A program made the translations under genes and the position numbers. A stretch of DNA of 64,000 bases from Psettodes erumei. Taxonomy: Eukaryota > Chordata > Actinopteri > Pleuronectiformes > Psettodidae. The notes below the pieces were generated by a model. The model was not told the origin of the DNA and did no database searches. It worked only from the letters and a program-made list of their open reading frames with translations. Where the stretch lies: contig JAFBJZ010000107.1 of NCBI GenBank assembly GCA_016785225.1, positions 2,852,001-2,916,000 on the forward strand, read 5' to 3'. This document shows, one piece after another, positions 1 to 11,720 of the stretch (its first letter is position 1; each line of letters begins with the position of its first letter).

Positions 1-123
1 AGCAGCGGGGACAGGCTGCCGCAGCCAACCAGGATGTGTGGAAAATTTGAAATGCGCTGAGCCAAACGCTGTCCAAAGCCGAGCGAGCTCCACTCACACG
101 CTCCGACACGAGAAACGTAGCTG

Positions 124-124
<1 letters not shown>

Positions 125-199
<75 letters not shown>
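125..199. repeat. (CA)n microsatellite
   Basis: An uninterrupted run of about 37 CA units, typical of fish genomes. It sits just outside the CpG-rich promoter-like stretch. The open frame that crosses it reads as poly His-Thr and is not a gene. Confidence 0.97.
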
Positions 200-203
<4 letters not shown>

Positions 204-479
204 TTTCTCTCTCGTCTTACCGTCGGCGGGGCGAAAAAAAAAGAGATGATAGTGATGGAGCTAAAGCGTTGCAGCCAGCTCCACCAGCAGCCAAACATCG
301 ACAGCTGCGGAGCCGAAGCCCCGGTGTGCAGGAAGGAACGCGCCGGGCAATCACGGTACCACTCAGGAAACAACAACAACAAAAGGCAGGGGAGCGAGGG
401 GAGAGAGAAGCCGCGGGCAGGAGCGCGGTGTGTGCGTCTCGCTCTCTCGCTCTCTCTCTCTCGGACGGTAAATGACACC

Positions 480-880
480 TCCGGAAGACGAGTAACGAGG
501 AATTCCGCGCTGGTACTTACTCAGATGAACCGGTTCCGCTCGGTCCACTGGAGGCGGGAGGGGAGGAGAAGGGAGGGGGGGAGGTGTGGGAGGTGGCGGC
601 CGGTCGGTGTTTCCGGCTGTGTGTCGGGCGGGATCTGCGCTATGGAGACTCGAGAGCTCAGAGCCTCGAGGACTGAACGCAAAAGCGGGGCTTGCGTCAC
701 TACAGCTTCAGGGTGCCGCTGTTGCGCGCAGCGATGCAGCCATCTTACCGAGGAGCGCCCCTCCAGCGACTCCCGCACCAATCACCGCCGGAGCCCGAGC
801 TGCTGCCTTTATTTTGGCCCCGGCCACGGACGTGATCCACCGCGCGGGCCGGTGGCGTGCAACAACAACAGAAGCGAAAG
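480..880 (-). promoter_or_regulatory. CpG-rich promoter / putative first exon of a neighbouring minus-strand gene
   Basis: This stretch is clearly richer in G+C and CpG than the sequence that follows it. Read on the minus strand it contains a YY1-like motif (AAGATGGCTGC, positions 736-746), which is typical of TATA-less housekeeping promoters. It also has two good splice donors, CTGA|GTAAGTACC with the exon side ending at 521 and CTCG|GTAAGATGG near 748. The simplest reading is a 5' UTR exon of a gene transcribed leftwards out of the window. No coding sequence that I recognise is present, and the identity of that gene cannot be read from here. Confidence 0.4.
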
Positions 881-933
881 AGGGCAGTGTTTTCATATTC
901 CCCCCTCCCCCTCATGAATATGTCACTTCAACC

Positions 934-1275
934 CAGTGGTGGAAAGTTACTACGTACATTTACTCAAGTATTGCACTTTTATTGTAAATGTACTATTTGA
1001 TACTTCCATCTATTTAATACAGTACTTGTCTGAGCACGACATTCAGTGACTTTGCAGATTCGTGTTCTACCTGCTATACATATGATTAACACTGCAAAAA
1101 AATTAATTAACGTCTGATGAAATAGCAATTAAAGTACCTCTTACTTTTGATTATTTAGGTACATTTAGCGTTTAATACTTTTATACCTTTAATTCCTAAT
1201 AAAAATAAGGTATGAGTTGTGTACTGCCTATTGCTTGATTTCTTAATTAAATAAAAAGAAATACTTCCACAGCTT
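934..1275. mobile_element. Degraded MITE (teleost 'CAGTGGTGGAAAGTAACT' family)
   Basis: The left end (CAGTGGTGGAAAGTTACTAC, from 934) followed by ACATTTACTCAAGTATTG is the hallmark start of a non-autonomous DNA transposon family that is very common in percomorph fish. The right part keeps the mirror-type sequence (TTACTTTTGATTATTTAGGTA and then AATACTTCCAC near 1259-1270), consistent with the decayed other terminus. It has no coding capacity. The family was recognised from memory, and its exact name is uncertain. Confidence 0.75.
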
Positions 1276-1639
1276 TAATCAGCTTTGACAGTAATGCTAT
1301 GGTGCACGGTTGATTTTAATTATTCAATTACAGGTCTAAGTAGACTGACTCAACTGATTTCATGTGGGTGTCTGCCCACTGCTTATAGAAACACGTCTGT
1401 TGGAAAGCTCCACTCATTACTTCCGTTTTCTTGGAAAAGTGAACATATTTTTGTTTTCATCTCAAGGTTCACAGACATGACTTGGGTTAAATATTCTATA
1501 GATGCATGTTTTCCTTCACTGCGAAGTAATCCTTCTACACTTAAACTCAAAGTGAAGATATTTCTGCTTTTCCATTCCCCTCAAACTGAAACACCCCAAC
1601 CAAAGCACCCAGCATGAGCCCAAAGAATCAACTCAGTCT

Positions 1640-2582
1640 TCCCCATTTCCCTCTCAATTTTTTTTTATTTTCAAATTTCATCGGTTTCGTTTATATCTGC
1701 TCCTTCCACAGCATCGCAGACAGGTCGTACAGCGCCCTCCCGCGGCGGCCCGTGGGTGCGCGCTCCACCCCGCTGCGCTGCTGAGGGCGCCTGCTCCACC
1801 CGACGTGGTCCCGGGAGGGGGGGGCTTTTTGGATGTGAGGAGAACCAGAACCTGAGCGAACAGCGCTTTGTCGTTTCAGTCAGTACATCTTGACAAATAC
1901 ATATTTACACTGACAAAAGACTTCATGTACCTCCAGAGAGATTGATTTGGTGTCGAGTTTGCCTACCCTAAAGCCATAGAAAGATCCTGCAGCTTATCTG
2001 ACGTCGCCGATCCCCGTGTGAATTCAAGTCTTTTATCTCACATCAACTTGTACATGTGATTAGGCCCCAGAACACGAAAACAGTAAATGTAGCATCACAC
2101 ATAATCATCACTTTTAAATAAAATTGGTCGATGGATTAATTAGTCAGAACACAGTTGTTGGACCAGCAGTCGTGAGCAAAAGATGTCAGAAATGCATAGA
2201 GAACAACAAAGCTAGAAGTGATTTGGACTGGAAAGTGAGACAGTGTTACATGGAGTCTGGTCCAAGTCATTCGTTAGATTTTGTTATGACAGATTAACAG
2301 AAATTGCATGAGAAAGTGAGGTAAGATCCCTGGTCTCTCCTCCATAATCTACCAGGCTAGAAAACAACTTCCTTGTGGTCCAGAGATACAGTATGTGGGT
2401 TTCCTTGGCACGTGTGCCATCCACAGAGGGCGAGAGAAGATGCAGACATGAAGGACAACTCCTCAGCCTCCCGGGTGTTCATCGGACTGAGGCCGCTGCG
2501 AAGATGCCCTCTCTCTTCGGGGCTCTCTCTCACCAAGGTGGGATCAAACCACAGTAACAGGGTACACCACGCCCGGCGACTG
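1640..2582 (-). other. edem3: Probable edem3 3' UTR and downstream flank
   Basis: This non-coding stretch lies directly downstream of the edem3 stop codon on the minus strand. The only canonical polyadenylation hexamer I can find on that strand is AATAAA (plus-strand TTTATT at 1664-1669), about 0.9 kb past the stop, next to a T-rich tract. The UTR limit is therefore inferred. A GC-rich patch at about 1725-1820 is unexplained. The remaining sequence, 1276-1640, is AT-rich with nothing recognisable. Confidence 0.4.
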
Positions 2583-5500
2583 TCAGAGTTCATCCTTCTC
2601 CATCTGCTGGAAAGCCTCCAAGTCTTCCCGCCAATCAGCCAGCAGCTCATCCACCGACTGGCTGCTCGAGTCCGTGTCGCCCTCAGACTCCTCTGGCCTG
2701 TCAGGGTCTCTCTCCTCTTGGGGCTGAACCGAATCAGCCTCTGCTTCCGCGGGGCTAGCTTCCTCCTCCGGTGGACTAACTTCCTCTGCAGGACTGGTGT
2801 CTTCATCTGCAGGGCCGACTTCCTCCCTCGATGGAGGAACTTCCTCTGATGCAGATTCGTCCAGCTCCACTGTGCTGCTCTGCGTTTGGCTGGTAGGGTC
2901 AAAGGAACTGGAGGCTGTTGCCTCGATTAAGCAGTCTTCCTCCGCCTCTTGCACATCCACACCTGAAAAGGAAGCAGGGACGTGAGACTCAAAAAAAAGA
3001 TGCGCAGGACACACACGCACACACGCCCACAAAGCTCGTTTCTTTCTCTTCAGTCAGTAATCTATACAACAGGTCGTCAAAAATAGAACACTTTTCAGGG
3101 AGAGGCTGTCAGCCATAACAGCATGATGCTGATGGTGAGTCATGCTGCCCAAAGGGTAAAGCCTTTCTCACAAAGCTGCACAACCAAACTGAGAGTCAAT
3201 CGAAGAAAAGAAATCTTGCAAAAAGCCTTACTCTGAATTTTCCATGGATCTGATTAGGAGGGAAAAAAAGGCTCATTTGATCTGTTACAGTTTTCTAAAA
3301 CAAATACAGAATGTAAGTGTGTGCACGAGCAAGTCTGTGCATTTTGTGCAACTGTTACTTAGGACAATAGTCTGTTTACACTTCTTGTCATTAGCTATTA
3401 AACCTTGTCATTTTACAGCCTGCTCGACAGCAAACAGCTGAATACTAAAAGTGAAAGTGGATGAAGTCGAGACAAGCTGACCAAAAAACAAAGTGTGCTC
3501 TAACTCTGCAACACCGTCCAGCCTCGCCGTGTGTGTGTGTGGAGGGGGTAACAAACGACAATACTGGGATGATTTTCAATCAATGACAAGGATGGAGAGA
3601 TACAAGCATCAGTGGAAGGGAGGGAAACAGAGATAAAGTCAAGTGAACGGAGAATGTGCAAAACGTGGGTAAAAGACAGAGGGGAAAAACAAGAAAAGAA
3701 GAGAATACTTACTGCCCTCAACCAGGCTGCCAGGAAGAGGTTTACCTTTGAATATGGCTGCTGCTCATCCAAAGGGGAGAGGGTTATGAGAAAAGAAGAA
3801 AAACCGAGAAAGAGAGGAGAGGAGAGGAAAGGCACGGTTACAGTCCACCACAGGGAAGAGAGGGATTTGGCAAATGGCAAAAAAGGAGGAAAAGAATGAA
3901 GATGCAACATTGATAAGGGCGTAAATCTCCACCATGCACAATTATAACCACAGCTGGTGGGTGGCTGTGGAATGAGTCACGATCTCTGAGGCTCAGACGA
4001 TGCCTGAACCCCTACTCCTCATCTTTATTTTATGAAGCCGTGCACATAATGGGGCTCCGTCAGCGGAGAGATAGAGAAGTGCGCTGACGCGATCAGTCTT
4101 GTCAAGAGAGGTAAGTGGAGGAAGGGGGAGAGCTCAAACCGTCAGGGAGCAATGTCGCACCTCGGTCTCTGGCTTTGTCGCTCAGCAGCACCTCCACCTC
4201 CCTGTACTCCTTCAGCGCCTCCAGCAGGATGTTGCCCTCCTTGTGGAAGAGGAAGAGGAGCGGCAAAGTGACGTCGTCTGTGTTGCGGCCGTCCCCGGCC
4301 ATCTGAAACAGGGGGGCCGTGTCACTGCTGCTGCCCTCGTTGTCGTCTGGAAGGGGAGAGAGGGAGCGCAAGGGGGAGAACGACAGATGAGAAGAGGCCA
4401 TTCATTGACTGACGGACAATAAACTGACAACGGCTGGATGGTCAATTCATCACACTAAAACACTTCTCATATAATATAAATCCCTGTTTTCTGCTGTTTT
4501 GCATATTATTGAAAATCAAGAGCTGCAGGAAAAGTGAGGGGCAATTTTCCCTATTAACAATTATTAAATAAAAATAACTAAGTTTAATTGATGATAAATA
4601 GTCTGCTCTATTATCTACAGTAAGGAAATCTGTAACTTTAACGAGAAAAGCACTCCATATATAAAGATTGGCATTATACCATTATTATTCTTTATTATCC
4701 GTGCATGTGTCTTCTTGTGCAGAACTCCATTCGACAGTCTGCCGTCAAGATAATCCATTTATCCAGCGCTAATCTAGTCACTGGGTAGTCATCTTCCATC
4801 TTGCACCGTTAGCTGCCTGCACTCACCGATGACGATGCCTCCTATGGCGCCGGCCTTCTGGATGTGTCGGGCCTTCTCCGCAAACATGCACTGCCCCCTC
4901 TGGAGGAGAGCGATGTGGCCTTGGACGTACTCCGCATTGGTGATCTCACTGCAGCCACTGTAGGGTTCGGCCACGGTCACAAAGCCTCGCACCTGCGCGT
5001 GGGAGGAAAGTGGCAGCATTACAGCAAAGCCTGAAGTGAAAACGCTTTAACACTCTGTTCTGCGGTGTACAGAACTGCAGGCTAATCCCACGTGTTTTCT
5101 ACTGGTGCCGAAAGCATGAACTCATCTTTCCTTCTGCTTGAATTAGGAAAATTTTCCTGCAAGGGGAAGTGCCCTCTCAAGAATACAAGGGGAAAGCGAG
5201 TGGCTCTCCTCGGAAAAACAAACAGGAGGAACGGTTAAGTGCCCGTTCGAAACCTGGCAGCGCGGAACGAAGCAATAAAACCCACTTACCCCTGTGGAAC
5301 TTTTGGACAGGTCTGTGCCAAACTGCGCTGGGCCGGCGGTCAGCACCACCCTGCCAAAGAACGGATGCGAGACGATCTGGATGGCCCTGGGAGGCAGCTG
5401 CTCTTTCTGCTGCTGGCTGGACAGCTCCATCATCTCCTGCATGAAACGCACGCCGTCCTCTGCTGCGACCGCGCTCACCGCCTAGGTGTGGGCGTGGCAG

Positions 5501-8500
5501 AGGAAGAGAGAGAGAGAGAGAGAGAGATGGAAAGAATACCCTTGTTTTAATGGATGGGGGACAGAATGTCTGCCAGGTGACAGGGTCTGTTTATAGAGCG
5601 GCAACAGTATCATAACGGCTTTCTTGCTGTTGCACTTGAGTGAAAAATTCACAACAAAGTGATCGTTATGCTCGAAAGAGGATTATTTTTGCAATATTTT
5701 GCACGTTTCAGGATTAACCCATATTTAATACCATAAAATTCTAATTAAAATGTATCAGAGTTACCCATTCCCAACCACTTACACGTGAAGGATTATCCTT
5801 GTTGAAAAATGATTACTCAATACCTGCGTGGCATGTTGGACCAGCTGCACCCTGCCATCTTTCAGGTGGATCAGACTGACTCCCATCCTCCTCAGCAGCT
5901 CCAGATGTTCGGGGTTGTTTGCCATGAAGTCCTGAGCCCTCAGGGGAGGACGGCCCATACCAGGCTCCCTGAGAGGAGGGCGAGGAGGAAGGAGTTGAAA
6001 AACGGCGAGGGAGATACACTCTGCTGTGGGGCAAACAGCAGCGGGGGCACGGGACGTGGTGAAACCCGAAACGTTACGTACCGGTAAGGAGCAGGTCGGG
6101 GGCAGCTCTTGTCCACAGCGCTGCGGATTGGTTCTCTCAGGTTACGAGGGAAGGCGGGGTCAGGAAACAGGAGGCGGGTGTTAGGGCAGGTCCAATCGAA
6201 GTTAGAGTCATCCAGCTCCTCTTCCGACTGAAGTGAGTGTGCGACCGGTGTCGTTAAATGGCGGAGCGCGCAAATGTTTTCAATCAGATTATGATGTGAC
6301 GATGGCGTAATGTCGATTACCGTTCTATTCAGGGAAACCGATGCAGAGTGAGGGACTGCGGAGAGGGAAAGAGGCAGCAGGTGCGCCTCGGTTGTGAAGA
6401 CGTAGTCCTCCACGTCAAAAGGTAGGTCCTCCGCCTCGGCGAACAGCAGGAACAGGTATTTGAACATCTCCGCCAGGAAAAAGGAGTCCATTCTGAGAAA
6501 AAGAGCAGAGGTGTGAGATACGCAGCGCGGGCCAAAGTTAAGGGCATCTGCCTGTTCTCTATTTTTGTCAAATAGACAATACGTGACAAGCAGGGCCTTT
6601 TATTTTCACAGCATGCGTGCATTTGGATTTACATACCATTAACTCATGGCGTGTAAATGGGATCGCAGGGTATGTAATGCATGTGTGAATGGGGTCCACG
6701 GTTGCAATTTAGCCGTTTCATCTTCCTGCAAATAAAGCGAGCCCTTATGTTCTCACCGGTCCTCGTGGCTTCCGGTGCGCACGTCCTTCATTGCAGCGAA
6801 GCCGCAGGGGACCCGAGCGAAGCGATTGAGGTTGTCGAGGATGGTGCGACCTGCCTCCAGGTAGTAAGGGTCCCCTGTGGCCTGGGAGGACGAGGGGACA
6901 CCAGTGCGGTCAGAACAGAGGACAGTACATCGACTACGAAGAGGGCCCCAGTGAAATCTGGACCGACAAAAAGATGTAACTACCATTCATAAGAGAAACG
7001 ACCTGAAACGACAGTATGTTCCTTCGGGGAGGTGGAGGTAGCGTTTCTGAAACACTGACTCCTGATGCACCTTGAGATTTAAGTCAAAAGTCAAAAGAAT
7101 TACCTTGTAAAGGAAATAGGTGCTCTCTGCAAACTCAGGCCTCAGGGGATGTTGGGCCCAGTGTACCCTGAAATCGGTCGTGAAGGCCTGGGGACAGGCG
7201 GAGAAGGACGAAGGGGTCAGTGCACCGTCCCGCACATTGTTATTACAACAGACAGACCGAGGTAAAATGCAGCCACACAGCGAGAAGTGCAGGCCGGTTC
7301 ACTTCAAACCGGTTTTGGTCAGCCACATAAGCTGTTTGGGGGATATATGAATGTATCTATTTGAATGACACCAAGCCATGCATTTTTTTTTTTTTTTTAA
7401 GTATGATGCACCGAGAGACGGATTACCTCTGGGAGGAAGTTGTGTTTCTTGGTCACTTGGTACAACATCTCATGGGTCTCGATAGCAGGACGGATATCCC
7501 CTTTCAACACCTGGGACACACACAATGGGTGCAACGTGAGTGAACTGGCAGCAAAGCCGATGGCTTTCCAATATTCCGATACCGATGGTATCACTTCAGT
7601 AGATCCGGTCTTTACCTGCAGCCCGGGGAAGAAGGCCAGCAGAGAGTCCATCCAGGTGCGAGCTGGAAGCAGAGGTTTGTGGATGTGGACGTCCAGCAGC
7701 AGAGGAGGCTGGCTGATGTACTTCATGATAGATGCATAGTGCTAAATGGGACAAGCAGAGAAAACATTTGAAGAAGTAACTAATTGAAGGAATTGGCATA
7801 TATTTTGTTTTAAAAAAAACAAAGAACTTAAAAAGCAATATGTTAATTCCCTGTGTGCAGAAGCCTGAAATGCACAAACGCTGCTTTATGTTGCAGATGA
7901 CCCTGTGACTAAATGCTATTATGCAGACAGAGGTATCCACTTACTCTGGAAAGCGTTTGTGTATCTGTGTTAGTGTGTGTGTGTGTCCTCACAATATTGA
8001 ACCGCTGGAGAAACAGGTCATCTCCCAAGAGGATGTAGGCCTTTAGCAGGTATTCGTAATACGAGTCGATTCCCGCTCCAACTCCGCTGTCTGTAGACAC
8101 ACAGTCATACATCACTAAGACGAGAGAAATCGCAAGACAAACCAAGCGTGTATTTACCCTCAGCCCCCCCGGCTCCCCGCACGGCTAAATCCTCTCTCAC
8201 AGGGACAGAAAGATTATAGCTTTATACTTACTTGTCATTTTCCCATGTCCTTGTCTCCTCATCAGATCACTACTGCCACAGCCTCCTAACCTATTTCTCC
8301 ACTCTTTTTTTTCTTTTCCGTCTATCTCTCCTCGTCATCTCCGACCTCCGACTTGTCACTCAGTCACGTCAGCCTATTTCCCTCCTTCATGTCCCCCGGA
8401 CCCTTCCTGCCCCTGCCCTGACCCATCCTGCCCCCCCCCGCTCACCTCGTCGGACCCACTCTCCAGAGTGGATGTTGATGGTGGTTCCCACCAGATTGCT

Positions 8501-8555
8501 GTTCCTCTGCCTTTTCTCCCACAGAAAGTCCAGGGCTCTCCGGGCATGGGCCTGT

Positions 8556-8590
<35 letters not shown>

Positions 8591-11500
8591 GAAGGGTGCA
8601 TTATTGATTAAACAAGTAAAAATCGATCTGCAGTAGCTGTCCACTGTTAGAATGATTACAGAGATTGACTGTACTTGTTCAGCAGTCTGCTGCTGCCGCT
8701 TGGAAGAGATCAAATCCCCCGGCTCTAATGGTAACGCAGGTGAATGGTTTATTCAGTTTATCTTAAATATTTAGTTTCTCACAAATGGTATCAGATGATA
8801 CCTCATAAGCGCAAGGAAATGGAATAAAGCGGGGCACAAAGTAACGGTGACGAGCACTCATTTTCAAATCTGCGATTAAAAAGACAAAATTAGCAAGACG
8901 TCACGTCCTCTGAAGAGAGATGAGGAAGAACCAGCAAACCCAACTGCACGAAACAGGTGCAGTCCAGAAAAGGGAGTTCTATGGAACCTGGACAAAACTA
9001 TGAATACACTACGTTTGATCCATAATCTATATATAATCACATGAGCAGTGCAAAGACAATGAAAGAAAAAGAGGGGAGAGAGGACAGAGACTCAGAGCTC
9101 ACTGAGTACAGTACGAGATACATGGGAGATGCTGTATTTCAGGACGTAACTTGCCTCCAGCCCCGGCTGTCGCCGGCACGGAGGCCTGACAAAGTGTAAT
9201 CTGGATTACAGATACAAAAATCTGAACCACTGCTCAGAGCTGATACAATTTATTATCTTATTCGACGTCATAAAACCAACATTAGAGTTGTAATGTACTG
9301 TTAGTATTTCCAATGGTGTTCTCCTATCAGTGCGGTGGAAGCGTTTGCAGTATTCAAGACAGCGATGAAGAGAAGATTAAAAAGAAAATAAATGTTTGAC
9401 CATTCACAAATTAAGACACGTTGCAGAAGGCACAGGGTGATTCGATCTGAACAAGGCGAGATACCTCGAACACGGGATCCCCGGTGAAGCGGCTTAAGGC
9501 AGCGAACTCCAGAATGATGGTTCCCGCGCACGCGGTGCAGGTGTCTGTTTCTGTGCCCGTTCTCGTCTCAGGACCCCTCACGCCATATTTCAAGTTCACC
9601 TGTCAAGCAGAAAAGAAACAAAAAAAAACAGATAAGAATCTGTTTTCAAGAGACGCTTTCGGCTCGCAGTGAGATTTTGCATGAAAACTAGTCAGTCAGG
9701 GGAACGCCTGTGTGAAGGTTGCGACAGCTGCGAGCAGAGCGCTGAAGCAGAAAATGAAAATACGGACGCAGCCACGAGGAGGCTGCGAGCAAACAGAGAT
9801 GTATTATAACCCTACAAGTGCGAACAAAAACAAATATTTCTTTTTGTGATGCTTACGTGATATGGAGTATGTTTTATTAAGGATTTGATAAAAACTTTTT
9901 TTTTTTTAACAAGGTAAGTTTCTATTTTTTCGACAAAAGTCCAGAAAATGCATCAAATATACTCAAGTCTTCACTGAGTCTTATTATTAAACAACTGAAA
10001 CAATTTCTCATTTCAGGTAGAGGAGCAATAGTCTAATTTAATTTTTTTTTTGCAATATTACTGTATAAATTTAACTACATTCATTGGCATACAGCATTAG
10101 GACAATACCGCATTGGACGGTGAATCACAGTACGTGTAGTTCGTCTGTGTGTCTGTCTCACCCGGGGGTAAGGCAGGCCACTGCTGGTGTTGAAGGCCGG
10201 CAGCAGTCGCAGACCCAGGTCTTTGGCCATGTGCAGGAGCTCATCCTGGTACCACTGCATGTTCTGACCTCCCTCCTTCAGCATCACAGCCATGGAGTGT
10301 CCTCCTAACAGACCTCTGAACACACACACACACAAAAACTAAAGTACAACTCAATCAGATGATTGCTTTTTTTTCTTTTTTTTCCTATTTGGAATTCCAG
10401 CTGTTCCTGTTCCGCTCTAATCAGAAAAAGAAAGGTTCATTTTGAAATATACGACAGCAGAGGAGTGACGCGTTTCTTAACGGGCCATCGTGTGTCGGCG
10501 GTCCATGCTGTTCTTACCCAAGGACTCGAATGTTGGTTTCAAAGACTGACACCACGATGTCGTTATCCAGCCTCACATCTGACAGGACTCTCCTCACTGC
10601 CGCCTCAAACTCCGTCGTCTTGTTCAAAAGCTGGCGATGAGAAATCGGGCCTGATTATAAAGATGAGGCCCAGATACTGCACATGTGCATACTGTGTATA
10701 CACACGATCCCTTTTTCTGTATAATGTACACACTGCTAATCGTCAATGTGTTCTGTCTACTGAGCGGAATGCAGTATTAATATAAACTTTAAAAAATAAA
10801 TAAAGGAAAAAGATCAAGTGTCAAAAATGCACAAAAGTGATACTCACCACCAGAGTGTCCAGAGTGTCTATGAGGGTCAGAGAGAACCTGGCAGAGAAAT
10901 GAGTAAAGTGAATTCAGTATATCGGTGGTTATTCTGCATGTAGAAGTTCAGTTTGGCTGCAGCTCTGACATGAGCGACAGAGGGGTGGCGCTGCGTGTGG
11001 TTTTTACCTACGTCACCATTACTTAAGAGAAAAAAATCAGCGTGGTACTCACTTTCCCAGAGCGTCATCGATGTCACCTCGACTGGGCTCAAGCCCACGC
11101 ACTCTTCCCCTGCATGTCAGAGGCATCAGCTCGTCTGCTGGGTAAGCATGGTCCTGGGAAATGCAAACAAACTCACTTCTAACATCGTGCTTTGACCTTC
11201 AATTCTACTTTTTCTTTAAATATGTTTTTCCTCTTAGGACGCTGGCCCAGACTGATTAGTCATCTCAGCCATCTTAAAATATAGATGATGCGAGTTATCC
11301 GAACACAAAAGACGTTTCAGAACCAGATGAAATATTCACTGAAACTTGCACCGAAGCCTCTGCGTGGTGTACAGTTCCATATTTACACTTATTGTAAGGA
11401 GGTCATGGTCACTGAACAAGCTGCAAACTTGTCACCGGAGTGAATTCCTCTTTCTTTGAAGAACTTACCATGTAATTCTGATATGCATGGTCAAACATCT

Positions 11501-11720
11501 CAACCACTTGGTGCCTTTGGAGAAGAAACAGAAAACAGACACCAGTCAGCACAGGTAACGTCCTTTTCAGGTGAGAAAAAGGTTCTTCTCCCATCATTCC
11601 CCAGGACTGACGCGTGTTCTCCTCCACCCACCTCAGCCGGTGCTTCTCCTCCCGCGACATGGCCTCTCCCAGACTGCAGAATGCTCCAAACAGCATCAGC
11701 GAGAACAGTGCAGGCGGCAT
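2583..11720 (-). CDS. edem3: EDEM3, ER degradation-enhancing alpha-mannosidase-like protein 3
   Basis: This protein works in the ER lumen, where EDEM3 trims mannose from misfolded glycoproteins to direct them to ER-associated degradation. Coding exons (5' to 3', minus strand): 11632-11720, 11469-11514, 11053-11153, 10848-10887, 10518-10630, 10162-10315, 9465-9599, 8446-8551, 7993-8090, 7616-7741, 7427-7510, 7104-7187, 6757-6881, 6321-6492, 6082-6227, 5824-5968, 5290-5481, 4827-4992, 4161-4346, 2583-2962. They join in phase to 895 aa; human EDEM3 is about 930. Visible features are an N-terminal signal peptide, a GH47 domain (about residues 20-490) with the acidic residue Glu123 in SVFETNIR and with [13 protein letters not shown], a protease-associated domain (about 665-770), a variable acidic tail rich in Pro-Ala-Glu, and a C-terminal KDEL. 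The start has a perfect Kozak context (GCCACCATG). CA/TG repeats abut several splice sites, and intron 14 is open in frame. It lies head to head with npl. Confidence 0.96.
5505..5527. repeat. (GA)n microsatellite in edem3 intron 16
   Basis: A short GA run 24 nt beyond the edem3 exon 17 acceptor. On the gene's own strand it reads as a CT-rich tract, so it may add to the polypyrimidine signal. Confidence 0.85.
6228..6320 (-). other. edem3: 93-nt edem3 intron 14, open in frame
   Basis: On the minus strand the intron runs from ACG|GTAATCG to CACTTCAG|TCGG. Its length is divisible by three, it sits at phase 0 and it contains no stop codon. Retention would add 31 residues between the mannosidase domain and the following linker. 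The spliced product fits the human protein (an NxT-like sequence followed by the conserved [11 protein letters not shown] block), so it is called as an intron. Confidence 0.7.
8552..8591. repeat. (TG)14(AG)n microsatellite forming the edem3 exon 8 acceptor
   Basis: On the edem3 strand this reads as a CT run, then about 14 CA units, ending directly in the acceptor AG of exon 8 (exon boundary at 8551). The classical polypyrimidine tract is replaced by the dinucleotide repeat. Confidence 0.93.
10320..10334. repeat. (CA)n repeat at the edem3 exon 6 acceptor
   Basis: On the minus strand this is a TG run followed by TTCAG|AGG, so it sits 4 nt from the 3' splice site of exon 6 (boundary 10315). Confidence 0.9.

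Noticed and set aside
5244..5256. tRNA B-box-like GTTCGAAACC
   Set aside because: Flanking bases do not form a T-stem, and no A-box, anticodon arm or acceptor stem can be folded around it.
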